Positions 9,263 to 18,274 of a stretch of DNA of 64,000 bases are shown in pieces. The notes beneath the pieces are model-generated. The model did no database searches. It saw only the letters and a list, made by a program, of their open reading frames with translations, and had not been told where the DNA came from. Numbering within the stretch: position 1 is the first letter of the stretch; each line of letters begins with the position of its first letter. The DNA is taken from contig CBDDCL010000015.1 of the NCBI GenBank assembly GCA_965226245.1, positions 3,162,001 through 3,226,000 of the forward strand, read 5' to 3'. The position numbers and the translations under genes are program-made. This DNA comes from CBDCYS01 sp965226245 (GTDB lineage Bacteria; Acidobacteriota; Terriglobia; Bryobacterales; UBA6623).

Positions 9263-10813
9263 CTAGTTCTCGCTGACCGTCTCAGGTTCCCGTTCCAGCT
9301 TTTTCAGCTTCTCGATCAGCGTGGTCCGCTTCAGACGCAGTATCTCCGCCGCCCGAGTCTTGTTCCCTTGGGTTCGCGCGAGTACCGTATCAATCAGCTC
9401 TCTCTCGAACTGCGACACAATCTCTTTGAAGTTGCCCCCGGCTGGGCCGGCGGACGCAGCCGCGGCTCTATGAGCAGTCGGGCGCGGTTCAGGAAAATCG
9501 GCTAGCTCGGCAACGAGGCGATTTTGCGAGCGAATCACGGCAATCTCGACCGCGTTCTCGAGTTCCCTTATGTTGCCGGGCCAGTAGCGGGCCACTAGAT
9601 TGGCTTCAGTGCCCTCGTCGACGCTTTTCGGCTGAAGTCCGTCACGGCGGCAGAAGCGGTCCATGAAATATGCGATGAAGAGCGGAATGTCTTCCCGCCG
9701 TTCTCGCAACGGCGGAAGATGGATGGGAAAAACGTTAATGCGGTAGAACAGGTCCTCCCGAAACAAGCCGTCCTGGACACGCGACCACAGGTCAACGTTC
9801 GTAGCGGCCACGATGCGGGCGTCGAAGCGAACCGTTTCCACTCCTCCCACCGGATGAATCTCCCTCTCCTGCAGCACTCGCAATAGTTTGGGCTGTAACT
9901 CGAGTGGCAAGTCCCCGATCTCGTCTAGAAAGATCGTGCTGCGGTGAGCCTGCTCGAAACGGCCGATACGAGCCTGATAGGCGTCGGTGAAAGCGCCCTT
10001 GACGTGGCCGAAGAATTCATCTTCGAGCAGATTGGCCGGGATTCCGCCGCAGTTCACCGATACCATGTCGCGGTTACCCCGGTTGCTGAGCATGTGAATC
10101 GCGCGGGCGACCCGCTCCTTGCCGGTACCGGTCTCGCCCATGATCAGCACGGTCGTGTTTTTTGGCGCAACCAGGCGCACCTGGCCGATCACGCGGGCGA
10201 AGGCCTCACCGCGCCCGATCAGCATGCCGTCGAAAGGCTCTCTCATTTTGCTGCCAGGCGCGTCTGCTCCAGCTATCTCCGCCCAGCGGCCGTCAAACCC
10301 AGTATCCAGCCTGCCTGTCCGGCTGGGCTTCGGCGCCGGCCCAGCGCTGCCAGATCTGGGAGCGCGCTTCGAAGCGGCCAGAGCGATCTCGATACGGCGA
10401 ATCAAATCTTGCGTCGAGAAAGAGCCGCTAAGGAAGTCGTTGGCCCCTGCTTCCATCAACTGCGCCGTGAGCTCGAAGCTCTCCGTTCCGCCCAGGATGA
10501 TCACGGGGGCGGCGGCCAGCCCTTCTTCCGAGCATCGAACAAGTTTTTGACACTTGTTTGATACGTCGGGGTCCCGCCAGGTGCTGATATCCGCCAAAAT
10601 CAGGTCGGGCGACAGAATCGTGACTCTGGCACAAGCCTCTTCGAGGCGGGTGACCAGCTCCACTCGAAAGCCGTTGACTTCGAGAGCCGCCGCCAGTTCC
10701 TGGCGTCCTGCCGGGTCCGCTGTGACGAGCATGACCCGCCGACTTCCTGCCTTGGGATGAATCGATCTCGCGACCATGATCAAGCCGGAACTGTTGCCGG
10801 TGGCATCTCTCAT
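9263..10813 (-). CDS. Sigma-54-dependent transcriptional activator with degenerate receiver domain
   Basis: The 516-residue protein has an N-terminal receiver-like domain (about 25-150), a central AAA+ domain (about 190-420) with Walker A GETGTGKE, a GAFTDA loop that contacts sigma-54, and Walker B TIFLDEIGD. A C-terminal Fis-type helix-turn-helix ends with NKTRAAEILRLKRTTLIEKLKK. The presumed phospho-acceptor Asp in LILADIS is present, but the conserved Lys-Pro near the end of a receiver is replaced by SGSFS, so phosphorylation control is doubtful. The protein should activate sigma-54 promoters; its targets are unknown. It is divergent from the sigma factor gene across a 600-bp gap. Confidence 0.9.
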   Translation of the reverse strand: MRDATGNSSGLIMVARSIHPKAGSRRVMLVTADPAGRQELAAALEVNGFRVELVTRLEEACARVTILSPDLILADISTWRDPDVSNKCQKLVRCSEEGLAAAPVIILGGTESFELTAQLMEAGANDFLSGSFSTQDLIRRIEIALAASKRAPRSGSAGPAPKPSRTGRLDTGFDGRWAEIAGADAPGSKMREPFDGMLIGRGEAFARVIGQVRLVAPKNTTVLIMGETGTGKERVARAIHMLSNRGNRDMVSVNCGGIPANLLEDEFFGHVKGAFTDAYQARIGRFEQAHRSTIFLDEIGDLPLELQPKLLRVLQEREIHPVGGVETVRFDARIVAATNVDLWSRVQDGLFREDLFYRINVFPIHLPPLRERREDIPLFIAYFMDRFCRRDGLQPKSVDEGTEANLVARYWPGNIRELENAVEIAVIRSQNRLVAELADFPEPRPTAHRAAAASAGPAGGNFKEIVSQFERELIDTVLARTQGNKTRAAEILRLKRTTLIEKLKKLEREPETVSEN

Positions 10814-11427
10814 GGCAACTGAGGGGCCAACTCAACTGTCACTAGATAAACACTGAAAATAAAAGACTTCTTTCTATATCGAACCGGACTGTCAGGTGTC
10901 GCCGTGAACGAGCGATTCCTATATGAACCTACAGCGCCGCGGGCTTTGAGCCATATTTCTTTTAGTTGCTTGGGCTTAGGGGCCCTGCACGGCGGCGTTC
11001 CGATATGGGACTGGTTTTTCAATTTGAAACTAGCGCTCACAGGACCCCCAAGGGGGCCCTCGATTGTCCTAGTTCTAACCCTTGCTGGTCGTATCGGCCA
11101 CCCGCTGCCAGTCCATCGAGTGCTTACGACTTGGCGGTCAGCACGTATGCTTCTCTGACACTTAGTGTCAAAACTTTGACGACCGACGCCTTTTCGTCTC
11201 TCTCCTGATGCTGTATTCACAACGACTTACGAGGCAGTCCCGGGTTGGCATCCGCGATGCATACCGGCAACACGAGCAACGCGCGGGAGCAAACCAGCAA
11301 TGAATCACCACGAATGGCGACCGACGGCCAGCAACTAGTTTCATCGGCTGTCGGCGGCTTCTGGTTCAGGTTCCAGCGATCAATTGCTCCTCCCAAATAC
11401 TTCGACTAGTTGGAGGACTAGACCTAT
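10814..11427. other. Divergent intergenic region
   Basis: About 610 bp separate the sigma-54 activator from the sigma factor gene. No coding frame is convincing. One inverted repeat (11156-11170) is a possible operator. I did not find a clear -24/-12 sigma-54 promoter by eye. Confidence 0.4.
11156..11170. promoter_or_regulatory. Inverted repeat, possible operator
   Basis: TGACAC-TTA-GTGTCA is a perfect 6+3+6 inverted repeat, 258 bp upstream of the sigma factor start, followed by another TGAC half-like motif. It could bind a dimeric regulator. This is inference from symmetry only. Confidence 0.3.
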
Positions 11428-12234
11428 ATGCCGACTTCGGCCACTGCCACTGCCACAGCCCACGCGCGGGAAGCCCTGACAGAAATCCCGCGAACCAAAG
11501 AAGATCGAGACGCACTGATTGTGAAACACCTGCCGCTGGTGAGAGCTATCGCCAACCGCATTCGCGACAATCTGCCGGTTCAAGTCGAAGTCGACGACCT
11601 GATTCATGCCGGCATTCTGGGACTCTTCGACGCCGTCAGCAAATACAATCCCGAAAAGAAAGTGGTTTTTCACCTCTACGCCAAGCACCGCATCCGTGGA
11701 GCCATTCTGGACAGCTTGCGGCAACTGGATTGGGCCTCGCGGGACCTGCGCAAGCGCTTCAAGTCGATCGAGGCTCAGACCCAAAAGCTGGCCCAAAAGC
11801 TCGGACAGGCGCCGACGGAAGCTCAAGTCGCCAAGGAAATGGGCGTCACGGAAGATCAATTCCGGAAGATGAAGTCGGAACTCTACAACGCCGGGCTGAG
11901 CAGCGGACAGCCTCATCGCGTCGAGCGCCCCGATCACGGCAGCTTCGCTGAGTCCACCGAATCCAATGAACGGCGACCCGACCAGGTATTTGCCAACCGC
12001 GAGCTACGCGGTATTCTGGAGCGGGCGATTTCGACGTTGCCGCCACGCTACCAGCGAGTCGTGACGCTCTACTACGATCATGAGCGCACCATGAAGCAGA
12101 TCGGAAACGAGCTGGGAGTCAACGAGAGCCGGGTTTCCCAGATCCACAAGACGGCGCTCGAAAAACTCGGCGTGGCGCTGCGCACCTTGGGTTACCGTTC
12201 CGCCCACGCTTTTCTCGAGGAAGCGAACAACTAG
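11428..12234 (+). CDS. RNA polymerase sigma factor, FliA/WhiG type
   Basis: The 268-residue sigma factor has region 2 (VDDLIHAGILGLFDAVSKY, then KHRIRGAILDSLRQLDW, a strong FliA/WhiG signature), region 3 (PTEAQVAKEMGVTEDQF) and region 4 with the helix-turn-helix MKQIGNELGVNESRVSQIH. FliA-class factors direct motility, development or stress genes. No flagellar gene is in the window, so the regulon cannot be told. The start ATG follows GGAGGACTAG. The gene is complete. The divergent sigma-54 activator next to it may be a regulatory partner, which is inference. Confidence 0.92.
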   Translation: MPTSATATATAHAREALTEIPRTKEDRDALIVKHLPLVRAIANRIRDNLPVQVEVDDLIHAGILGLFDAVSKYNPEKKVVFHLYAKHRIRGAILDSLRQLDWASRDLRKRFKSIEAQTQKLAQKLGQAPTEAQVAKEMGVTEDQFRKMKSELYNAGLSSGQPHRVERPDHGSFAESTESNERRPDQVFANRELRGILERAISTLPPRYQRVVTLYYDHERTMKQIGNELGVNESRVSQIHKTALEKLGVALRTLGYRSAHAFLEEANN

Positions 12235-12249
12235 CCCGCCTCTTCCTGC

Positions 12250-13509
12250 TCAGGCGCTCCCGTGGTGGAGGGGTTTGCGGACGACGAGAGCCAGCGCGGC
12301 GCCGATAACGGCGAACACGGCCAGCGTGAGGTAGACCTGATTGTATCCCGCGGCCAGATCGCCGCTCTCCCGGGCCGCGTCCATGATCCCCGCGAAATAG
12401 CCGGGCACGAAATACCCGCTGAGCCCATAGGCGGTGAACATGATCCCGTAGTTGGCGCCGACATTCTTCGTGCCATAGTAGTCCGCTGTAAAGGAGGGCA
12501 GCAGCGCCAGGTAGCCGCCGAAGGAGAACCCCACCATGCAGAGGCCGATCAACACGGGCCAGAAACCGTCGGCGGTCCTCAACAGAAACAGACAGGCGAC
12601 GACGTAGACGGCATACATGGCTACCGTGGCTGGGTTTCGGCCGATCTTGTCGGAAAGGCTGCCCCACGAAAGGCGCCCGATGCCGTTGAAAAACGACATG
12701 ACGCCCAAGGCGGCGCCGCCGCTGAGCAGCGCTCCCTCGGCCGCAATCTCGCGAATGAGCGGCGAGGCTTGCCCGATGGCGACAAGACCCACCGAGGCGC
12801 CCAAAACGTAGAGGATCCACAGTGCGTAGAACTGCCAGGTGCGCAGCATCTCCGCGGGCGCGAAGTCCTGCTTGGCGCCCCCGGCGGCGGCGGGCGGTTC
12901 CCAGCCCGCGGGCTTCCATCCCGGCGGCGGGGTTCGGAAGAGCTGGGCGGCGCCGATGACGCAAATGTAGAAGACCGCCGCCATCACCAGGAAGGTCCGG
13001 GGGATCGACTCCCCAAAGCGCGCCGGATCGGCGCCGATCAGAGACTCCAGCAGCGGAGCAAAGATGAGCGAGCCCGCGCCGAACCCCATCACAGCCAGCC
13101 CCACCACCATGCCGCGTTTGTCGGGGAACCATTTCACGCAGGTTGCGATGGGGGTGACATAGGCGAATCCGATGCCCAACCCGCCCAGTATTCCGTAGGC
13201 GAAATTCAGACCGGGCGGCGTATGGCCCAGCAAAGCCGCCAGCAGGCAGCCCGTCCCGAGCAGGGCGCCTCCGATGCTGCCGACTAACCGCGGTCCCTTC
13301 TTGTCCTGCCAGAACCCGGCAACGACCATCGCCAGCGTAAAGAACAGCAACGAATAGCGAAAAGGGGCGATGCTGGTTTCCTTGGACCAGCCGTAAAGCG
13401 TCTCCAGCGGGCCGCGGAAAACACTCCATGAGTAGAGCGCGCCCAGACAAAGCTGCATGACGAGCGCGGCGATCACAAAGCGCCAGCGGTTCCCGGCCTG
13501 CTGTGTCAT
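12250..13509 (-). CDS. MFS transporter, OFA (oxalate/formate antiporter-like) family
   Basis: The 419-residue protein has about 12 transmembrane segments. The N-terminal LCLGALYSWSVFRGPLE is the OFA signature, and a central loop (about 200-225, PPPGWKPAGWEPP) is also characteristic of OFA proteins. The start at 13509 is preceded by AAGGGAGA on the minus strand. OFA members carry oxalate, formate, lactate or related monocarboxylates; the substrate here is not determined. It ends 16 bp from the stop of the convergent sigma gene and looks intact. Confidence 0.9.
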   Translation of the reverse strand: MTQQAGNRWRFVIAALVMQLCLGALYSWSVFRGPLETLYGWSKETSIAPFRYSLLFFTLAMVVAGFWQDKKGPRLVGSIGGALLGTGCLLAALLGHTPPGLNFAYGILGGLGIGFAYVTPIATCVKWFPDKRGMVVGLAVMGFGAGSLIFAPLLESLIGADPARFGESIPRTFLVMAAVFYICVIGAAQLFRTPPPGWKPAGWEPPAAAGGAKQDFAPAEMLRTWQFYALWILYVLGASVGLVAIGQASPLIREIAAEGALLSGGAALGVMSFFNGIGRLSWGSLSDKIGRNPATVAMYAVYVVACLFLLRTADGFWPVLIGLCMVGFSFGGYLALLPSFTADYYGTKNVGANYGIMFTAYGLSGYFVPGYFAGIMDAARESGDLAAGYNQVYLTLAVFAVIGAALALVVRKPLHHGSA

Positions 13510-13532
13510 TGTTGCTGTCTCCCTTTTGCTAA

Positions 13533-13560
13533 CCGTCAGGCGGTGAGAAATGCGGGCTAG
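13533..13560 (+). repeat. Solo IS-end-like motif, copy 1
   Basis: The motif CCGTCAG followed by GGTGAGAAATGCGGGCTAG recurs with small changes at 45908-45936 and, inverted, at 61065-61091. A weaker match forms the right end of the IS1380-like element at 8432-8448. It probably marks scars or ends of IS1380-type elements. Here it lies directly upstream of the OFA permease. Confidence 0.55.
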
Positions 13561-13715
13561 ATACATATATATACATGTTATGCGCGGTGCGACGAGAATT
13601 TTGTTGTCGTTTTGGAGTCAGCGCCATGTGCGGGAGTCGGGTTGTCTGGAGTGCGGGCGGAAAGTGGAGCCAGGAAAGAGGGGACACACTATCATCGAAT
13701 GGCAAGGAGGAAGAT

Positions 13716-13964
13716 GTGTCCCGAAGACGATTCACGAAGGAGTTCAAGATCGAGGCTGTGCGCCGCCTGCAGGGCGGCGAGTCGGCCTGGGCCATGATGC
13801 GCTCACTGGCGGAGGATGACCAGAAGCGCTTGCGAGGGGCAACGTATGCGGGAATGCCGCTGGGCAACCGTGAGTTTGTCGCTGGGCTGGAGCGAAGATT
13901 CGATCGCCGCTTGACGCTTCGCAGCCTCGGTCCCCAACCGGAGACCAAAGCGGCATCATCCTGA
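13716..13964 (+). pseudogene. Chimera of IS3 OrfA N-terminus and RAYT C-terminus
   Basis: A GTG behind a strong AAGGAGGAA site starts SRRRFTKEFKIEAVRRLQGGES, the helix-turn-helix opening of IS3/IS911 OrfA. After about 26 codons the sequence changes to LRGATYAGMPLGNREFVAGLERR, which resembles the C-terminal part of RAYT transposases (compare LRQATRTGRPLGSWEFISALEGR at 58.7 kb). Two unrelated transposase pieces are thus joined in one frame of 82 codons, most likely by deletion. Confidence 0.6.
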
Positions 13965-13969
13965 CTCCC

Positions 13970-14263
13970 CGTGAGGCTGGGGTTCGGGCTCCGTCCCCGA
14001 ACTCCATCTCCCAACTCCATCTCCCACAGTCCGTCCAAGCGCTGTTGGGCAAACCGCTTGCGCCACAGAATGACCGTTTTGCGGTTAACGGACAACTGCT
14101 TGGCAATGGCGACATCGGAGAGACCCTGGCTGCAAGCCAGCACGATTCGGCAGCGCAGCGCCACCTGCTCAGGGGTGCCATGGGCGCTGATCCATTGCCC
14201 AATCTGCTGCTGCTCTGGAGGGCGAAAGTTCGCGGGGGAAAGCCATACCCCAGCATACGACAA
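13970..14263 (-). pseudogene. IS630-family transposase, N-terminal fragment
   Basis: The residues QIGQWISAHGTPEQVALRCRIVLACSQGLSDVAIAKQLSVNRKTVILWRKRF-type form the N-terminal winged helix of IS630/ISRj-like transposases. The similarity stops after about 95 residues (GLWEMELGDG), and the DDE domain is absent. The opposite end abuts the IS3/RAYT chimera. Confidence 0.7.
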
Positions 14264-14424
14264 ACCGGGTGCTATGTCCAGTTATTTAATGGACACAACA
14301 CTAGGTCGACGATCCGGTTCAGTAGGCAGTGCCCAGCCGAACGAACTCAAAGTCCAGCGGATCGAGGTTTTGGCTCTGAACTTGATTCTGCAAACTGGCC
14401 CGGAGGTGATGGTTGGGCTGATTC

Positions 14425-15508
14425 TTACTCCCCGAAACGGTAATTGCTGCCAGCAAGAGACCATGTGGCCTCGCGAGTCTGAGCGTCATAAAGCCAGGAC
14501 GGATACCGGACTCTTGGGGTCTTCTCCTTACGCGCCACAACGTAGATGCATTTGCCCCTGAGTTCCACCGGCAACTCGTGCTCCTTCAAGACCCTACGGG
14601 CCCACTCCTCTTCGTCGGTCTCATCTTGTTTATACGGACCCGTTTCCAGGCGCGAAACTCCGAAACCTGCTTCATGGAAAACACGCGCCACCTCATCAGG
14701 CGTATACTCCCGCGCGTGTCGTGTAGCTAACTCCTCGATTCCGTCGCACAGAGGAAAGCATAGATAGAATCCCGGGTGGAATCCCTTTAGGATCCTCCCG
14801 ACGCTGTCTAATGACGCGGCATTCGGGGTGGTCAATATCAAAACGCCATCGTTGGTCAGAATTCGATGGATCTCAAACAGCATGTGCATTGGATCTCGAT
14901 GGAGGTGCTCCAGCAGTTCACAGCACAAGACGCAATGAAATGAACCGTCGGGGTACGGGAACACATCCCGCTCAGCGTCAAACAGATCGATCTCACATGT
15001 GAACACGTTGCCGTCTTGCCCGCGCACCCTTTTTCGTTCTGTCTCGCCGACGGGACCAAGGTACGCGCCACGAACCTCCTCGTAGGCCAACGGCCTCTCC
15101 AAGGCCGGAGTAATGTGCATGTAGCAGCCCAATTCCAAGATCTTTCGAACACCCAAGCCTCTAGGAATCAGCTCCAGGGTTCTCACGAGCCGGTATGAAT
15201 GCTGGGCTACGTAATTGCGTCCTAACGTTCCAGGAGAGCACCAATTCAGAATATCATCCAACACCGGCGGCCGAGTTCGCGAATCGAATATACGACGTTC
15301 CGGCGCAAGGCCATCCAGCCGCCTAGATTCGACTACTGCTTGCAAAAAGTCGGTGTACTGCGCGGCGACTTTTCCCCAGTTGCAACTTTCCTCTGCCCAG
15401 CGCCGTGCTGCCTGACCAATGCCTGCCAAAACCTTGGGACTCTGCTCCAACCAAACCAAGCAGTCCTTCAACACGTCCTCTAGGAACTCGTCGTTTGGGA
15501 TCTTTATA
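14425..15508 (-). pseudogene. Glycosyltransferase C-terminus fused to SAM-methyltransferase, cut by IS1380
   Basis: The frame enters from the IS end at 15508. About 60 residues resemble the end of a group 1 glycosyltransferase (IGQAARRWAEESCNWGKVAAQYTDFL). A class I methyltransferase domain follows, with motif I ILELGCYMHITPALE, an acidic ELLEHLHRDPMHML segment and LTNDGVLILTTPN. The methyltransferase part seems whole and the frame is open to its stop at 14425. Lost are the glycosyltransferase N-terminal and catalytic parts and the promoter. Such fusions act in cell-surface polysaccharide synthesis. A gene of the same pathway type is broken at 62.4-62.6 kb. Confidence 0.7.
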
Positions 15509-15694
15509 CCTGAATTATGCACAGGTTCGGCGTAGCCATCGCCGATGGAGTTGTGGCGGTAGCGGCAGTCGTGTCAACTCAGTGATTTAGCAAGTCGTCT
15601 TTTCTGCTGTTTCCTTCCCGGTTTGAGCCGCCTCCCAATTCCGGGCGGGCAAAAGCGGGCTCGCAAACGGCATGTTCCCAGTAGCTTGCGGCCC

Positions 15695-15714
15695 GTGCAT
15701 AAAATTCTATGCGC
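15695..15714. repeat. Palindrome near the 3' end of IS1380 copy A
   Basis: The sequence GTGCATAAAATTCTATGCGC is an imperfect palindrome just after the transposase stop. A perfect version, TGCATAAAATTTTATGCA, is present in the deleted copy at 21604-21621. Its half site GTGCATAA is shared with the terminal repeat. It may be a subterminal transposase site or a transcription stop. Confidence 0.5.
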
Positions 15715-15722
15715 AGCGCCCC

Positions 15723-17168
15723 TCAACGCAGCGCACCCTCCACCACCGGCGCGCAGCTCGATCCCGGCGGCGCCATCGCCCGCAGCCGCCGCATCAGCCG
15801 CTCGAACAGGCCCTGCTCCTGGTACTGATCGCTGTAGCTGATGCCCGTTCTGCCGGCATGCCGCCAGATCTTGGCCGCCACGAACAGAAAGCGCAGCCGC
15901 GCCGTCGCCAGGGTGGTGTGGCGCAGCTTCTCCGGGGTGGCGTCGGCTTCGCGCTGGAACAGCAGCAGCCAGCAGTTGAGGTTGTAGGCCAGCATGACCA
16001 ACTGAAAGTGATTGCGGTTCATGTCAAAGCGGCGCGAAGGATGGGCCGCCAGCCCGGCGTCGTTGTTGGCTTCTTTGATGAGGTTCTCCGCCCCAGCCCG
16101 CTGGTTGTAAAACCACGCCACCGCCGCGATCGGCTCGGTGAGGTTGGTGACGAACACGCGGTAGGTGTAAGCGCTGGTTGCAAACAACTGATATTGCTCG
16201 ACCTCGTCGGTTTCCGGCTCCTTTTCATAACGCAGCGCGACAAAGCGGCAGGCCCTGCCCCAGCCTTGCGGCTGGTAGAGGAATTCGCACTCCGCCGCAG
16301 CGTCGCTGTGGGGCGAGGGCTTCCATTCCGCTTGCTGCAACTGCTCGACCAGTCGCCTGGTCTTGCGCGCCACGATGACGAACTGACAATGCGCTTGTTC
16401 GTAGGCTGCCACCGCTTCCCAGCAATAAAAGCCGGAATCGGCCCGCGCCAAGATCCGCTTCACACTGGCCGGCAAAGCCTGGAAAGCACTTTCGAGGTGC
16501 GCCGCGATCTCTTTGCCCGTGGGCCGGTCGCCATTGTGCAACCCGCCCATCAGGTATTCGCGCGTCTCGGCCAGGAAGGTCAGTATCGGCTGGTAGCTGC
16601 GCTTGCCCTTGTTCTTGGGGTTGTAGCTCTTGCGCCCGCCCATCTGCTGGCCGTAGAGGGTGTGCACGGTGGTGTCGGTGTCCAGCGTCACCGTGGTCAA
16701 CCGCACGTTGGCCGCCGCCCAGGCTCGTTCGCGCAGTTGGCGCTGCATCGACAGGATCTGCCGCGCCACGTTGAGATGCAGCGAGGCCAGAAAGCGCCAC
16801 AGCGTGGATTGCGGCGGCAGCCGCGTCACTTGCAAGATGCCGGTCAGGATGGGGTCGCGCGCGATGAAGCGGAGTTGGTTGAGCCGCGCAAAGCCGACAT
16901 AGAGGCCCAGCACGAGGGCCAGCACAAACTGGTAGAGGCTCATCACACGGGTGATTCGTTTGACGCTGAGGGTTTGTTCCAGCAGCTCTTGGAAGCCGAG
17001 TTTTTCGAGCAGGGTGGCGACCGGCAGCAGGCCGCCGTAGGGAGTCAGATTCTTGCCGCGGAAGTGATAGGGCGTGGAAGCCCCGATTTTATTGGGCTGC
17101 GGAGCCGTCGCGCCGCGGCCTTGTTTGGCGGGGTTTTTGGAGCTATGCTGTTTTCGCTTGGTAACCAT
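15723..17168 (-). CDS. IS1380-family transposase (481 aa), copy A
   Basis: This is a full-length DDE transposase. The first Asp lies in VTLDTDTTVHTLYG (D163), the second in ARADSGFY (D244) and the catalytic Glu in GAENLIKEANND (E361). The basic N-terminus (MVTKRKQHSSKNP) is typical. The start ATG follows CCAAGGAGG. No frameshift is seen, so the element may still be active. Confidence 0.93.
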   Translation of the reverse strand: MVTKRKQHSSKNPAKQGRGATAPQPNKIGASTPYHFRGKNLTPYGGLLPVATLLEKLGFQELLEQTLSVKRITRVMSLYQFVLALVLGLYVGFARLNQLRFIARDPILTGILQVTRLPPQSTLWRFLASLHLNVARQILSMQRQLRERAWAAANVRLTTVTLDTDTTVHTLYGQQMGGRKSYNPKNKGKRSYQPILTFLAETREYLMGGLHNGDRPTGKEIAAHLESAFQALPASVKRILARADSGFYCWEAVAAYEQAHCQFVIVARKTRRLVEQLQQAEWKPSPHSDAAAECEFLYQPQGWGRACRFVALRYEKEPETDEVEQYQLFATSAYTYRVFVTNLTEPIAAVAWFYNQRAGAENLIKEANNDAGLAAHPSRRFDMNRNHFQLVMLAYNLNCWLLLFQREADATPEKLRHTTLATARLRFLFVAAKIWRHAGRTGISYSDQYQEQGLFERLMRRLRAMAPPGSSCAPVVEGALR

Positions 17169-17306
17169 TTGGGTGACCTCCTTGGGGTTGGCTGGCGAAG
17201 CTGAAATCTTTGCCAGCCTACCTTATTACCCCATGTTTTCGGGGGTCGCCCAATGGTCCCTCGCGGCACAGCCCTCCTCAGGTGTACCCGCAGTGCATAA
17301 TTCAGG

Positions 17307-18274
17307 TGACAGCGCTCCCACCAGCTTACGCGATTGCTGCGGTCGTGCTGGTCTCCGGCTGGAGGCTCGCCAACCAGTTGGCTCAACAGTGGTCTGCCTA
17401 CGACTTTCGGAGCGCCTTCGACGTTGTGCCCGGGCTTGACTATGGCGTCGGAATAGGGGTCATGGCTGTAGTGACGTACTTCGCTCTCATGCCGCTTCTC
17501 CGGAACTGGCTGCCTATGCCCACCTCCTTCTCGGAAATTAGCTACGGCCAGCCGCGCTTTGTAGCCGCAACCTCTACCGCATTGTACGTTGCGGCCGGTG
17601 CCGGTCTCGTTCTCGCTGCAGCGCGTGCCCAGCTATCTCAACCACAGCTTAGCGCGCTGTTCCTCGTGTGGCTTGTCCCGCTGATCGTGCTTCTTTCCTT
17701 CACTCCCCTCGTCCTAGTGGCGCTCACCTCCCTCGCAAGGCGGCGCAGAAGCTTACGCGCAGTGACAGAGGCCAACATAATTACCAAACTCCTAAGGCTG
17801 CTGACCACGCTTGGCAAAGTTGGCAGCCTTGAAACGCTTTGGGGCCCGCAGCGCAGGCACCTGGCAGACCAAATTCGGGGAGTATCGCAAGCCATGCGCC
17901 GCTTGTACTATGAGCGGGCTTCTCTGGACAAAGCTGAGGAATGGGCTCGTGCTCAGATGGAGATCGCCGCTGACAACGTCTTGGTACTGTCGAGTTGGCT
18001 CCACCTACCGCAGGTGAGCACGCTTCAGGCGGTACGTCAACGCGTAATATCGGTCTCCAACGCGTTTCTGACAGGGCAGCTGCACGACCTCCCACGGGAG
18101 GCACTCAGCCACGAGCAGGGCTTAGCGCTTCCGCGTAGGCGCCGCCAAGCCATTACAACGGCTCTTCGCACTCTGGCCGTCATGGCCTACGCAGCCGCAC
18201 CTATCGTTGGGTACGTCATGTTGAGGCTACGACTGACGCCAGTGGTTGTCCCTGACACGCTTCTATTGGTCCTG
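17307..18274 (+). pseudogene. Polytopic membrane protein, both ends cut by IS elements
   Basis: About 320 codons are open between IS1380 copy A and IS1595 copy 1. Hydrophobic segments occur near AIAAVVLVSGW, GVGIGVMAVVTYFALM, TALYVAAGAGLVLAAA, LFLVWLVPLIVLLSFTPLVLVAL, and, after a soluble stretch of about 130 residues (KVGSLETLWGP to ALPRRRRQA), AVMAYAAAPIVGYVML and TLLLVL. The start codon is lost under the left IS. The frame may have continued into 19302-19402. I do not recognise the family. Confidence 0.55.

Larger units (their letters stand above)
15509..17306 (-). mobile_element. IS1380-family element, copy A
   Basis: The 1798-bp element is bounded by CCTGAATTATGCAC inverted repeats. The flanks differ (TTATA on the left, TGACA on the right), so no target duplication remains. 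It interrupts the glycosyltransferase-methyltransferase gene on the left and a membrane-protein gene on the right. It appears nearly identical to copy D (55619-57416), which lies in the opposite orientation. Confidence 0.88.

Noticed and set aside
12262..13287. Long open frame (341 codons) opposite the OFA permease
   Set aside because: It is rich in Arg, Gly, His and Gln with no family motif; it is the antisense of a clear membrane transporter in GC-rich DNA.
15672..17204. 510-codon frame opposite the IS1380 transposase (also in the other copies)
   Set aside because: Its length and repetition come from the conserved IS. The residues (HRPQPPHQP, RRRQGG) show third-position GC bias and no domain.
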